DNA from: AP-15 sp963716115
GTDB lineage: Bacteria > Pseudomonadota > Alphaproteobacteria > ATCC43930 > CGMCC-115725
NCBI GenBank assembly: GCA_963716115.1
Contig: CAVQSZ010000034.1
Span: 51,712 to 115,711 of the forward strand
Direction of reading: 5' to 3'
DNA length: 64,000 bases
Shown here: one piece after another, positions 34,840-44,550 of the stretch
Position numbering within the stretch: position 1 is the first letter of the stretch
Layout of the letters: every line of letters begins with the position of its first letter
Notes under the pieces: model-generated
The model's input: only the letters and a program-made list of their open reading frames with translations
Database searches by the model: none
What the model was told of the DNA's origin: nothing
Position numbers and translations under genes: made by a program

Positions 34840-35952
34840 ATGGATTGCTGCGGCCACGCGCTGACGCGGCGAAATTGGATGTGGGGCACGATGGCGGCCT
34901 CGGTCGGCGCGATGCTCGCCGGCGGCGTCGGGCCGCGCGGCTCGACCGCCGCCGCGCAGACCGCCGAGGCCGCCGCCGCCGCGCTCGCGGTGCTGCGGCA
35001 ATCGATCTCGGTCGATGTCCATACCCATGGCGGGACCACCGGGATCACCTCGAAGGCGCCCCCCGGCGACGATCTTGCGAACGGCATGCGGGCGGGGTCG
35101 CTGGCCGCAGCGTGCCTCGCGGACGTGCCGGACGGCCCCGTCCTCGGCCGCAACGCGGCCGGCGCCCTGGCTGCGGTGCGCACCCCGGCGCCGGGCCAGC
35201 TCTACCAGCACCATCTCGAGCGCCTCGCCTGGATCGACGCGATGGTGGCGAGCCACGGGCTGCGGCGCGCCCTCACCGCCGCCGACCTCGAAGCCGCGCA
35301 CGCCGCCGGCGAGCCGGCCATCGTGATGGACATCGAAGGGCTCGACTTTCTCGAGATGAAGCTCGAGCGGCTCGAGGAGGCGCACCAGCGCGGGGTTCGG
35401 CACGTGCAGCTCGTGCACTACACGCCGAACGACATCGGCGACTTTCAGACGGGTGCGGTGACCCATAACGGGCTCACCCCGTTCGGCGCCGAGGCGATCG
35501 CGGCCTGTCACCGGCTGGGGCTGGTGTGCGACGTCGCGCACGCGACCGAGGCCACCGCCAGGCAGGCGGCCAAGGCCGCCGTCAAGCCCCTGCTGCTGTC
35601 GCACACCGCGCTGTCCGGATCGAAGGCGATGGGCCCGACGCCGCTGAAAGGGCGGCAGGTCAGCCGGGACCACGCGCTTGTGATCGCCGAGACCGGCGGC
35701 TCGATCGGCGTCTGGCATTTCTTCCCGAGCCTCGACAGCTATGTCGACGGGCTGAAGGAGATGGTCGAGGTCGTCGGCGTCGATCACGTCAGCATCGGCA
35801 CCGACCAGCAGGTCCGCCCCGCCAGCCTGCAGGACTACACGCAATGGGTGCAGCTCGTCGCGGCGATGCTGCGCGGCGGCTTCACGCCCGAGGAGGCCGG
35901 CAAGATCGCCGGCGGCAACTACATGCGGATCTTTCGTGCCGCGGTCGGCTGA
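34840..35952 (+). CDS. Peptidase M19 family membrane dipeptidase, exported
   Basis: This is a 370-residue zinc dipeptidase of the renal dipeptidase family. A Tat-like leader (TRRNWMWGTMAASVGAMLAG) implies periplasmic location. Metal-site elements are VDVHTHGG near the mature N-terminus, the bridging Glu in VMDIEGLD, and the two later histidines in VCDVAHATEATARQ and LLLSHTALSGS. The first motif is HTH rather than HxD. The ATG at 34840 follows a GGAGGG site. The acyl-CoA ligase gene overlaps its end. Confidence 0.88.
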   Translation: MDCCGHALTRRNWMWGTMAASVGAMLAGGVGPRGSTAAAQTAEAAAAALAVLRQSISVDVHTHGGTTGITSKAPPGDDLANGMRAGSLAAACLADVPDGPVLGRNAAGALAAVRTPAPGQLYQHHLERLAWIDAMVASHGLRRALTAADLEAAHAAGEPAIVMDIEGLDFLEMKLERLEEAHQRGVRHVQLVHYTPNDIGDFQTGAVTHNGLTPFGAEAIAACHRLGLVCDVAHATEATARQAAKAAVKPLLLSHTALSGSKAMGPTPLKGRQVSRDHALVIAETGGSIGVWHFFPSLDSYVDGLKEMVEVVGVDHVSIGTDQQVRPASLQDYTQWVQLVAAMLRGGFTPEEAGKIAGGNYMRIFRAAVG

Positions 35953-37595
35953 CCCTGCCGGCCCGTCGGCGAAATTGCTGACGTTGCTGAACGCGCCGAC
36001 CGTCGCCGCCTATGCCGCGGCCGGGTTTTGGGGCGACGAGACGATCTATCGGCTCGCCGCCCGGCGCGCGCACGAGACGCCGCACACCTTCGCGGCGCGC
36101 GACCGTCATCGCCGGCTCAGCTACCGCGAGCTGGTCGCCGCCGCCGACCGGCTCGCCGCCGGCCTCGCGGGCCATGGCGTGCGGCCGGGCCAGCGCGTCG
36201 CGGTGTGGCTGCCGAGCCGGGTCGAGACCGCGGCGGCGCTTCTCGCCTGCTCGCGCAACGGCTATGTCTGCTGCCCGTCCTTGCATCGCGGCCACCGGGT
36301 CGAGGAGGTCCTCGCGCTGATCGACCGGATGCGCGCCGCCGCGGTCATCGCCGAGCCCGGCTGGGGCGCCGATGCCGGCGGGCGCGATTTCTTCGCGCTT
36401 CTCGCCGAACGCGAGCACGTCAAATTCGCCTGTCGCGCCGGCCCGGCCGAGGCGGCGCCGTTCGCCGATCTGGCCGGCCCCGCATCCGACATGCCGGTCA
36501 GCGGCGACGCGAACCAGGTCATGTATCTGCCCTTCACCTCCGGCACCACCGGCGAGCCGAAGGGCGTCATGCACACCGACAACACCTTGCTGGCGACGGC
36601 GCGGATGATGACCCGCGACTGGCGATTGGCAGGCAGCGTGCTCTATACCCTCAGCCCGCTGAGCCACAATCTGGGCCTCGGCGCGCTGGTGACGGCGCTG
36701 GCGGGCGGCGGCGAGCTCGTCGTTCACGATCTGCCGCGCGGGCAGAGCCTCGTCGATCGGCTCGTGGAGACCGGCGCCGGCTTTCTGTTCGGCGTGCCGA
36801 CCCATGCGATCGACCTGTTGGCCGAAATGCGGGATCGCGGGATCGAGCGCCTGGGCGCGGTGCGCGGCTTTCGCATCTCCGGCGCCGCGGCTCCGGCCAA
36901 CGTCGTCGCCGAGCTGCTGCGCCGCGGGATCACGCCGCAGAGCGGCTACGGCATGACCGAGACCTGCTCGCACCAATACACGCTGCCCGAGGACCCGCCC
37001 GAGCGCATCGTCGAGACCTGCGGGCGCGCCTGCGAGGGCTACGAAATCCGCATCTGGCGCGAGGACGACCCCGACGCCGAGGCGCGGTCCGGAGAAATCG
37101 GCGAGATCGGCGGGCGCGGCGCGAGCCTGATGCTCGGCTATTTCGACGACCAGCGGGCGACCGAGGCCGCGTTCAACGCCGGGGGCTGGTTCATGACCGG
37201 CGATCTCGGCTGGCTCGACGCCGACGGCTGTCTGCGCGTCGCCGGCCGCAAGAAGGATTTGATCATCCGCGGCGGCCATAACATTTACCCGGCGCATATC
37301 GAGGCGCTGGCCTTGCGCCACGCCGCGGTGGAGCGGGCGGCGGCCTTTCCGCTCCCCGACCCGCGGCTCGGCGAGCGCGTCTGCCTCGCGATCGTGGCGC
37401 GCCATGGCATGCGCGCCGACCCGGACGCGATCCTCGACCATCTCGACGCGGCCGGGCTCTCGCGACCACGACATGCCGGAATTCATCCTGCCGTTGGCCG
37501 AGATGCCGCTGACCGCCAGCGGCAAGGTGCTCAAGCGCGAGCTGGCGCGGCTTGTGGCGGAGGGCCTGGCGCAGCCTTTGCCGGTGCGGGGGTAG
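35936..37595 (+). CDS. AMP-dependent acyl-CoA ligase, one frame break near the C-terminus
   Basis: The product is an ANL-superfamily ligase of about 550 residues that activates carboxylic acids as AMP esters and CoA thioesters. Motifs run in order: LPFTSGTTGEPKGVMHTD (P-loop), SGYGMTETCSH, WFMTGDLGWLD and GRKKDLIIRGGHNIYP. The catalytic Lys region LTASGKVLKRELARL is present only after a frame correction near 37464, where one extra base follows DAAGLSR. The GTG at 35936 overlaps the dipeptidase; a TTG at 35975 is possible. It is followed after four bases by the quinone-reductase-like gene, so the two are co-transcribed. Confidence 0.86.
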
Positions 37596-37599
37596 AGCC

Positions 37600-38595
37600 A
37601 TGCGCGCGATCGTCGTCGACGAGTTCGGCCCGCCGGAGCGGCTGCGCGTCGGCGAGATGCCGCTGCCGGTTCCGGGGCCGGGCGAGGCGCTGGTCGAGAT
37701 CTATGCGGCCCCGGTCAATTATGTCGACCTCCTGGTGGTCGGCGGGACCTACCAGTTTCTGCCGCCACGACCGTTCATCCCGGGCAAGGGGCCGGCCGGG
37801 GTGGTCGCTGCGTTGGGGCCGGGGGTGGGTGGGCTCCAGGTCGGCGACCGGGTGCTGGCGACGGCGGAGGCGGGCGGCTATGCCGAGGCGGTGGCGCTGC
37901 CCGCCGCGCACTGCCACCTGCTGCCGCCGCGGATGAATTTCGCCGAGGCCGCCTCGCTGAGCCTCGTCTACGACACCGCCTGGTTCGCATTGCGCGAGCG
38001 CGCGCGGCTGGCCGCCGGCGAGACGGTGCTGGCGCTGGGCGCCTCGGGCGGCGTCGGCCGGGCCGCGGTGCAGCTCGCGCGCGCGATGGGGGCGCGCGTG
38101 CTCGCCGGGATTTCGCGCCCGGAAAAGGCCGAGGCGGCGCGCGCCGCCGGGGCCGACGCGGTGATCGACCTGTCGCGCCCGGATTTGCGCGAGACGTTGC
38201 GCGCGCAGGTTTACGCCGCGACCGAGGGAAGAGGCGCCGACATCATCCTCGACCCGCTCGGCGGCGAAATCTTCGAGGCCGCGTTGCGGGCGCTCGCCTG
38301 GTGCGGTCGGCTGGTGGTGATCGGCTTTGCCGGCGGCGGCATCCCGACCCTCAAGACCAACTACCTCCTGCTCAAGAATATCGAGGTGAGCGGCTTGCAG
38401 GTCAGCGATTACCGCAAGCGCCGCCCGGCGCGGATGGCCGAGTGCTACGCCGAAATCTTCGATTTCTACGACCGCGGCCTGGCGCCCCCGGACCGCGTCG
38501 TCCCGTTCCCGCTCGACCGGGCCGGCGCGGCGCTGGCGGCGCTGCGCGATCGCCGCCTCGATGGCCGCGCCATATTGCGCTTGCGCGAGGGTTGA
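37600..38595 (+). CDS. Zinc-free MDR family NADPH:quinone oxidoreductase
   Basis: This is a 331-residue medium-chain dehydrogenase/reductase of the QOR group. The N-terminal GroES-like domain begins MRAIVVDEFGPPERLRVGEM. The nucleotide-binding motif is ALGASGGVGRAAVQLARAMG, and ADIILDPLGGEIFEAALRAL follows. The structural and catalytic Cys ligands of zinc alcohol dehydrogenases are absent. It probably reduces quinones or enoyl-type substrates with NADPH. The close coupling with the acyl-CoA ligase suggests a joint acyl-CoA pathway. Confidence 0.9.
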   Translation: MRAIVVDEFGPPERLRVGEMPLPVPGPGEALVEIYAAPVNYVDLLVVGGTYQFLPPRPFIPGKGPAGVVAALGPGVGGLQVGDRVLATAEAGGYAEAVALPAAHCHLLPPRMNFAEAASLSLVYDTAWFALRERARLAAGETVLALGASGGVGRAAVQLARAMGARVLAGISRPEKAEAARAAGADAVIDLSRPDLRETLRAQVYAATEGRGADIILDPLGGEIFEAALRALAWCGRLVVIGFAGGGIPTLKTNYLLLKNIEVSGLQVSDYRKRRPARMAECYAEIFDFYDRGLAPPDRVVPFPLDRAGAALAALRDRRLDGRAILRLREG

Positions 38596-38652
38596 CGAAA
38601 GTGCATTGCATCGTCACCTTGACGATCAAATCGTAGCGACGGGAGGAACGCC

Positions 38653-39045
38653 GTGTCAGAGACCTGGGGACCCCGCGTCCTAAGCATTCTGCGGTTCTTC
38701 GCCGGTCTCCTGTTCTTCGAGCACGGGCTGGCCAAATTGTCGGGCTTTCCGCAGGCCGTCAACTGGACCCGCCCCTACTGGCTGCTGGTGCTGGCGGGGC
38801 TGATCGAGACGATCGGCGGGGCGCTGGTCTGCGTCGGCCTCTATACGCGGATCGCCGCCTTTATCATGTCGGGCGAGATGGCCGCGGCCTATTTCATGGC
38901 GCATGCGCCGCGCAACGTCTTTCCGCTGCTCAACGGCGGCGACGCCGCGATCCTCTACTGCTTCGTCTTCCTCTACTTCTTCGTCGTCGGCGGCGGCGAG
39001 TGGAGCCTCGACCGCTGGTGGCGTAAGGTCGTGGCCCGCGCCTGA
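38653..39045 (+). CDS. DoxX family membrane protein
   Basis: This is a 130-residue, four-helix inner-membrane protein. The DoxX signature region is FFAGLLFFEHGLAKLSGFP, followed by LIETIGGALVCVGLYTRIAA and the end FFVVGGGEWSLDRWW. It starts at GTG with a GGGAGGA site and lies 57 bases after the quinone reductase, so it may be the last gene of that operon. DoxX proteins join redox or thiol-stress complexes; the partner here is unknown. Confidence 0.9.
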   Translation: MSETWGPRVLSILRFFAGLLFFEHGLAKLSGFPQAVNWTRPYWLLVLAGLIETIGGALVCVGLYTRIAAFIMSGEMAAAYFMAHAPRNVFPLLNGGDAAILYCFVFLYFFVVGGGEWSLDRWWRKVVARA

Positions 39046-39089
39046 CGGCCCGACCCGGTCGGTTCGTCGTCTCCGCGAAACTACCCGCC

Positions 39090-39150
39090 ATACCGGCGAA
39101 GGCCGGTACCCATGGCAAAAATGGGTCCCGGCCTCCGCCGGGAAAGCGAG
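39090..39150. repeat. Dispersed palindromic repeat, copy 2 of 2
   Basis: This copy has the same dyad modules and order as 1537-1594 (ACCGGCGAAGGCCGGT, CCCATGGC-N5-ATGGG, TCCCGG-N6-CCGGGA). It sits between the convergent DoxX and peptide-binding-protein genes and could act as a bidirectional terminator. Confidence 0.75.
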
Positions 39151-39178
39151 AACGGCGAAGCAGCCATTGCTCTATTAT

Positions 39179-40765
39179 TCACTTGTCGAGCCACACATCT
39201 TCCATGCGCCAGCCGTTGTAGATGCTGTTGACCATGATCGTCAGCCCCTTGACCCAGGGCTGCCAACAGGTCGCGGCGTTGTTGTAGAAGATGATCGGCC
39301 GGGCCTCGTCCTGCTGCAGGCGCTCGTCGATCTGCCAGACCAGCGCCTTGCGCCGCTGCTGGTCGGCCTCCATCGACTGCCGGTCGAACAATTGCTCGAT
39401 CTCGCGGTTGCAGTAGCCGGTGACGTTGAGCTCGGAGCCGCAGGCGTAGTTCTGGTAGAATTGCTGGTCCGGGTCGTCGACGCCGCTGGCCCCGAGCCCG
39501 AGCGCCACCTTGTAGTCGCGGCGCATCAGCCGCGGAAACCACACCGCGGTGTCGACGAGATCGAGCTCGCCGTCGATGTAGATCGACTTCAGCTGGTCGA
39601 TCAGGATCACCGCCGGGTCGCGCGCGATCGGGATGTTGCGGGCCGACACCTTGATCGCGAGCCGGTGGTCGGGGCCGTAGCCGGATTTCTCCATCAGCGC
39701 ACGCGCCTCGGCGCGGCTCCTGGCGATGTCGGGGCCGTAGCCCGGCAGCTTTTGCAGACGTTCCGGCGGCAGGCCCCAGACCCCTGCCGGCGGCGGCAGC
39801 ATCGCCCCGCCGATGCCGCCCTGGCCCTCGCCGAGGATGTCGATGAACGCCTTGCGGTCGAGGGAGAGCGCCATCGCGCGGCGGATCTCGGGCCGGTCGA
39901 AGGGCGGCGCTTCGGCGTTGATGTCGAGGTTGCGGCTGGCGTTCATCGGCGTCGCCTCGCAGACCGCCTGCGGCGCCTGCGCCTCGACCTCCTTCAACAG
40001 CGGGATCGCGACATCGTAGGGCCAGGTCAGGTCGAACTTGCCGGCGGCGAAGGCCAGGATCGCAGTCGACCGGTTCGGCACGATCGTGTACTCGATGCCG
40101 TCGAGATAAGGCCGGCCCGGCTTCCAGTAGTCGGGGTTGCGGACGAGCCTGATCCCCTCGTTCTGCTTGTACTCGACGAATTTGAACGGGCCGGTGCCGA
40201 TCGGGTGCTGGCGCATCTGCGCCGGCGGCACGTGGCACGGATAAACCGGCGCATAGCCCGAGGCGAGCAATGCCAGCAGCGCCGGCTGCGGCCGCTTCAG
40301 AACAAAGACCGCTTCGAAATCGCCGTTCGCCTCGACCGTCTCGACATTGTTGTACCAGGCGCGGCGCGGGTTGATCCGCAGCTTCTGCGGGGCCAGGCCC
40401 AGCAGCAAATCCCAGGTGCATTTGACGTCGGCGGCGGTGAATGGCCGGCCGTCATGCCATTTGACGCCGCGGCGCAGCGCGAAGGCGAGCCGCCTGCCGT
40501 CCTCGCTCGTCGACCAGCTCATGGCGAGGTCGGGGACGATCGAGGCCAGGCTGTTCTGTGCGATGTGCTGGTCGTAGAGGACGAGGTTGTTGAACACCGC
40601 CATCATCGGCATCGAGGTCGACAGGCTCGCCTCCTCGAGCACCGACATGCCGGCCGGGCTGTCGCGGTGGTAGATCCTGAGCGTCCCGCCCGATTTCTGC
40701 GCCCATGCCGGCGCGGCGATCAGCGGTATCGCCGCGGCGAGCAGGATCGCGCCGATGCCGCGCAT
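39179..40765 (-). CDS. ABC transporter peptide-binding protein (SBP_bac_5 family)
   Basis: This is a 528-residue periplasmic binding protein of the DppA/OppA family. The signal peptide ILLAAAIPLIAAPAWAQ is followed by GGTLRIYHRDSPAGMSVLEE. The family block KWHDGRPFTAADVKCTWDLL, then PIGTGPFKFVEYKQNEGIRL and VRNPDYWKPGRPYLDGIEY, are characteristic. No permease genes lie nearby. The ATG at 40765 is nine bases downstream of the LLM gene stop, so both may be in one transcript. The ligand is unknown and could be a peptide or amide substrate given the nearby amidase. Confidence 0.92.
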   Translation of the reverse strand: MRGIGAILLAAAIPLIAAPAWAQKSGGTLRIYHRDSPAGMSVLEEASLSTSMPMMAVFNNLVLYDQHIAQNSLASIVPDLAMSWSTSEDGRRLAFALRRGVKWHDGRPFTAADVKCTWDLLLGLAPQKLRINPRRAWYNNVETVEANGDFEAVFVLKRPQPALLALLASGYAPVYPCHVPPAQMRQHPIGTGPFKFVEYKQNEGIRLVRNPDYWKPGRPYLDGIEYTIVPNRSTAILAFAAGKFDLTWPYDVAIPLLKEVEAQAPQAVCEATPMNASRNLDINAEAPPFDRPEIRRAMALSLDRKAFIDILGEGQGGIGGAMLPPPAGVWGLPPERLQKLPGYGPDIARSRAEARALMEKSGYGPDHRLAIKVSARNIPIARDPAVILIDQLKSIYIDGELDLVDTAVWFPRLMRRDYKVALGLGASGVDDPDQQFYQNYACGSELNVTGYCNREIEQLFDRQSMEADQQRRKALVWQIDERLQQDEARPIIFYNNAATCWQPWVKGLTIMVNSIYNGWRMEDVWLDK

Positions 40766-40773
40766 GGCCGCGG

Positions 40774-41670
40774 CTACAGCAGGTCCGCGACCGCCTCGCG
40801 GTAATGTTTGACCGCGGCCAGGTGCTCGGCGGCGGTGCGGCCGGCGATGCGCTGGTGGTGGCCGCTGACATAGGTCGTGTGCGCGGTCAGATGGGTGACC
40901 CCGGCCGCCTTCCAGAACCGGACCTCGCGCCGCCAATCCTCGGGGCCGCCGGCGCCGGGGGAAACCCACACTTCGAGCCCGATCGCCGCCGGATCGCGCC
41001 CGGCCTCGCGGGTCAGCCTGCGCAATTTGTCGAATGCCGCCAGCGCCGCGTCGTTCGCCGGATAGGCGAGCGGCATAAAGCCGTCGCCATAGCGGGCGCA
41101 GCGGCGGAAGGTCGCCTCGGCGTGCCCGCCATACCAGATCGGCACCCGCCCCGAGGCCGGCCGCGGGTTGATCCCGGCGTCGTCGATCCGGTGGAACTTG
41201 CCGGCAAAGCTGACATGCGGCTCGGCCCACAGCGCCTGCATGACCCGCACCTGCTCGGCCGAGCGCGGGCCGCGGTTGTGGAACTCCTCGTTGAGGCCGG
41301 TGAACTCGACCTCGTTCCAGCCGACCCCGATGCCGAGCCGGAACCGGCCGCCGCACAAGACGTCGAGCGAGGCCGCCTGCTTTGCCGCCAGCACCGCCTG
41401 GCGCTGCGCCAAAATCAGCACGCCGACGGCAAAGCCGATCCGGCTGGTGCAGCCGGACAAATATCCGAACAGCACAAACGGGTCGTGATAGGCGTTCTGG
41501 GTGGTGCCGACGCGGCGGCCCTCGTGATCGGCCGCCGGGTTGGCCCCGAGCACATGGTCGGGCGCCATCAGATGCGTGAAGCCCAGCCCTTCGGCCGCCT
41601 GCGCATAGTCGCGCAGCACGGTCGGACCCGTGCCGATGTCGGCCACCGGTATCGAACATCCGAGCTGCAT
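40774..41670 (-). CDS. LLM class flavin/F420-dependent oxidoreductase
   Basis: This is a luciferase-like TIM-barrel oxidoreductase of 298 residues. The start MQLGCSIPVADIGTGPTVLR, LGFTHLMAPDHVLGANPAAD, the central GGRFRLGIGVGWNEVEF and PIWYGGHAEATFRRCARYGD are diagnostic of the TIGR03619-like F420/FMN group. It reduces or oxidises small organic substrates; the cofactor choice cannot be settled by eye. The start at 41670 is preferred over an upstream in-frame start. It diverges from the amidase gene 72 bases away. Confidence 0.9.
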   Translation of the reverse strand: MQLGCSIPVADIGTGPTVLRDYAQAAEGLGFTHLMAPDHVLGANPAADHEGRRVGTTQNAYHDPFVLFGYLSGCTSRIGFAVGVLILAQRQAVLAAKQAASLDVLCGGRFRLGIGVGWNEVEFTGLNEEFHNRGPRSAEQVRVMQALWAEPHVSFAGKFHRIDDAGINPRPASGRVPIWYGGHAEATFRRCARYGDGFMPLAYPANDAALAAFDKLRRLTREAGRDPAAIGLEVWVSPGAGGPEDWRREVRFWKAAGVTHLTAHTTYVSGHHQRIAGRTAAEHLAAVKHYREAVADLL

Positions 41671-41741
41671 GCGCGATCCCCTTCCCTCCGGTTTCAGAGA
41701 CGGTAACCTAAAACCTTGGCGGATCACACGAGGACGAAATC

Positions 41742-44049
41742 ATGACCGAGCCGTTTGTTCTCGAAGAGGCGACGATCGACGATCTGCACCGGGCGATCCG
41801 GGAGGGGCGGACGACCTGCGTCGCGGTCGTCGAGCAGTACATCGCCCGCGCCCGCGCCTATAACGGCGTCGCGAGCCTCTTGGTGACCGAGGACGGGGCG
41901 CCGGTCCCGGAGGCGGCGGGCGCGGTGCGGGCGGGCGCACCGCTGCGCTTCCCGACCGCGACGGTCGCCGCTGCGGAAATCCTCCCCGACCTCGACCAAT
42001 ACCGCGGCCCGCCGCTCGAATTCGGCCGCATGGAGCCGACCGCCTCCGACCCCGCGGCGGCAGCAGCAATACGGCATGATCGTGGGCAGGCCGAAGGGTG
42101 GGCAATTGAACGCGCTGGCCACTCTCAACATCCGCGGCGAGCGCTCGGTCACCTGCCGCGGCGATTTCGACCGGCATCCGTCGCTGGGGCCGCTGCCGCC
42201 CGGCGCGCCGCCGGTCTGCGAGCAGTTCCGCCGGCTGCCCGACGCGCTCGAGCGCGCGGCCGAGCTCGATGCCCGCTACGGCGCGCACCCGCCGCTCGAC
42301 GAGCTGCCGATGTACGGCGTCGTGTTCTCGTTCAAGGACCCGTTCGACACCATGGACATGCGCACGACCGCGGGCGGCGACGCGGCCTACGACATCGACT
42401 TCCCGGCGCGCGACCATGTGCTGGTCGAGCAGCTGCGCAACAAGGGCGCGATCGTCTTCGCCAAGGCGGTCAACACCGAATACAACGGCCGCGCCGGCAA
42501 CCCCGGCGGCCGGCACGCGCCCGAAAAAATCTTGCCCTCGACCCTCGGCTACCAGCGCTCGAGCTGGGGCGGCAACCCCGCCAACCCCTACGACACGACG
42601 CGCGCCGCCTCGCTGGGCTCGTCTTCGGGCTCGGGGGTGTCGGTCAGCGCCAACCTCTGCATGGCGAGCCTCGGCGAGGAGACCCGCGCCTCGACCCGCG
42701 GCCCGGCCAACCACAACGCGGTCGCGCTGATCCTGCCGCACAAGGCGATGCTCGGCTACAATGGCGGGGCGATCGGGGCCGACATCTATTGCGACCGCGC
42801 CGGCGTCCTCGCCCGCACCATCGGCGACTGCGCCAAGGTGCTCGATGCGCTGAAGGACCCGGAAGCCGGCTATTACGACCCGCGCGACCCCTATACGACG
42901 GTGCCGCGCTCCTCGGTGCTGGCGAGCGGGTATGCGGCCCACGCCACGGCGTCGCCGTCGCTCCGGGGCATGCGCATCGGGATCGTCCGCGAGTCGATGC
43001 TGGTCCGACCCGGCGACAAGGCCGCCGAGCCGATCTCAACCGCCGCCGCGGCCGAGATCAAGGCGGTGCTCGGAGAGAAGCTCGGCGCGACCCTGGTCGA
43101 ATCGGCCGATCCGCTGTGGCCGCCCGACCCCGAGATCGAGCAGATGAGCCCCGATTTCCGCCAGGCGCTGGCGCGGCTGGTGCCGGTCTTCATGCCCGAC
43201 CTGCTGTTCCGCCTCGGCCCCGACGGGACGCCGCTGTTCAAGGAATTCGCCGCCGCGATCCGCCCGACCGAGTTCACCCCCGGCAAAATCTTCGGCGGCG
43301 GCGCGATGGCGCCGATCGACTATTGCGTCGAGCTCGCCGAAGGCCGCATCGCCCCGCCCGCGAACCTCGACATCGCCACGATCCAGAACCAGGAGCTGGC
43401 GATGTCGTTCCGCTTCCATATCCCGCAATACCTGTCGCGGCGCGCGGCCGACTGGCGGGCGCGCGGCTTCGCCGAGACATTGGTCGATTTCCCGAGCCTC
43501 AACGCGCGCTCCAAATTCTGGGGCGACGACGGCCGCGCCGCCTTTCGGAACTGGGAGGAGGTCGCCGACCCGCGCAACCCGTTGGGCGGCCGGCAGGGTG
43601 TCGACGAGCGCATCATGCTGCGCGAGCTGTTGCGCCGGCTCGACATGATGGTGATCCTGGAAAACCGGCTCGACGCGCTGGTGCGCCTGCACACGCCGCT
43701 GCCGCCGGGGAAGATCGGCGGCGCCCACGACCCGATCGGCGGCCCGTCGAATCTGCGCCTGGAATCGTTCTACGGCCCGAACGCCGGCCTGACCGAGGTG
43801 CTGATCCCGGCCGGCTGGGTGACGACGGTCTACGACCCGGTCTTCGCGCTCGGCCCGGACCGCACCCGCTACCTGCCGGCCGCCGCTGCCGCGCCGACCG
43901 AGCTGCCGCCGCCCGGCCTGCCGTTCTCGCTCGTCTTCCGCGCCGAGCCCGGCCGCGAGGACATCGTGCTGAAGATCGCCGCCGCCTACGAAGCCGCCTC
44001 AAAGCGCCGCATCCCACCCCCGGATTTCGGCCCGCTGCCAGGCAGATGA
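41742..44049 (+). CDS. Amidase signature family enzyme with atypical motif, one frame break
   Basis: This is a large amidase of about 768 residues. The catalytic Lys is in YGVVFSFKDPFDT. The Ser-cisSer region reads AASLGSSSGSGVSVSANL and ETRASTRGPANHNA, diverging from the usual GGSSGGS and TGGSIR, although Ser positions are kept. A C-terminal region continues past the usual amidase end (HDPIGGPSNLRLESFYGP). Near 42060, in GGCGGCAGCAGCAATA, a one-base error shifts the frame, so the N-terminus (MTEPFVLEEATIDDLHRAI) and main body are in different frames. It is coupled by ATGA overlap to the DUF6883-like gene. Confidence 0.84.
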
Positions 44050-44246
44050 GCTCCCCGGCGCGTCGGCGGCTGCCGAAAACGCAGCTTGCCGTCATCGACG
44101 AGGAGAAGATGAAGTATATCTTGGAAGGGCCGCTGTCTGCGCCGGATGGTCGCCGGCCGCGGGTCCGAACGATCTGGTTCGCGGCGAATGGCGAGACGAC
44201 CCTGAGATTGGTGACAGCCTACGCTGCCCGCGGAGCCGAGCGATGA
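44046..44246 (+). CDS. DUF6883-like small protein, internally shortened
   Basis: The 66-residue protein starts within the amidase stop (ATGA) and ends within the DUF4926 start (ATGA). Its C-terminal half (YILEGPLSAPDGRRPRVRTI, LRLVTAYAARG) matches the end of DUF6883 proteins, and the N-terminal LPKTQLAVIDEEKMK matches their start. The usual middle of about 45 residues is missing, as if deleted in frame. DUF6883 and DUF4926 genes are often paired and resemble toxin-antitoxin-like modules, but no activity is established. Confidence 0.6.
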   Translation: MSSPARRRLPKTQLAVIDEEKMKYILEGPLSAPDGRRPRVRTIWFAANGETTLRLVTAYAARGAER

Positions 44247-44467
44247 TCAAGGAATTGGATCCCGTCGTTCTGACAACGGGCCTGCCGCAGCAAGGCTTGC
44301 AGGAGGGCGACGTCGGCTGGGTGGTGATGGTTCACGCTGGCGGACGCGGCTATGAAGTCGAGTTTGTCACTTTGGTAGGCGAAACGATCTCGGTGGTGAC
44401 CGTTCCCGCTGCCGGGGTACGCTCGGTGCGGGCAAAGGAAATTCCCCACGCGCGCATGGTGGCTTGA
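44243..44467 (+). CDS. DUF4926 family protein
   Basis: This 74-residue protein matches DUF4926: VVLTTGLPQQGLQEGDVGWV followed by GRGYEVEFVTLVGETISVVT. The fold is a small beta-barrel of SH3 type. Translation is coupled to the DUF6883-like gene by a four-base overlap. Paired DUF6883/DUF4926 genes recur in Proteobacteria and Cyanobacteria; the role is unknown. The pair looks like a transferred cassette attached behind the amidase. Confidence 0.78.
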   Translation: MIKELDPVVLTTGLPQQGLQEGDVGWVVMVHAGGRGYEVEFVTLVGETISVVTVPAAGVRSVRAKEIPHARMVA

Positions 44468-44486
44468 CTCGGCCTGGGCCTTCGAG

Positions 44487-44516
44487 ATGGGTTTCGCCGG
44501 CTCAACCCATCCTACG
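44487..44516. repeat. Short palindromic repeat
   Basis: ATGGGTT-N10-AACCCAT followed by CCTACG is the core of a small dispersed palindrome seen in many Proteobacteria. It occurs once here, between the DUF4926 gene and the next gene. Confidence 0.55.
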
Positions 44517-44550
44517 ACCGCAACCGCAACCCGCAGAAGGGGAGAAGAAG

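Noticed and set aside
39179..41659. Single 826-codon protein fusing LLM region and peptide-binding protein
   Set aside because: The first 298 codons are an out-of-frame reading of the LLM gene; the true start with signal peptide is at 40765.
44487..44516. Terminator after the DUF4926 gene
   Set aside because: The hairpin lacks a T tract and matches a dispersed palindrome instead.
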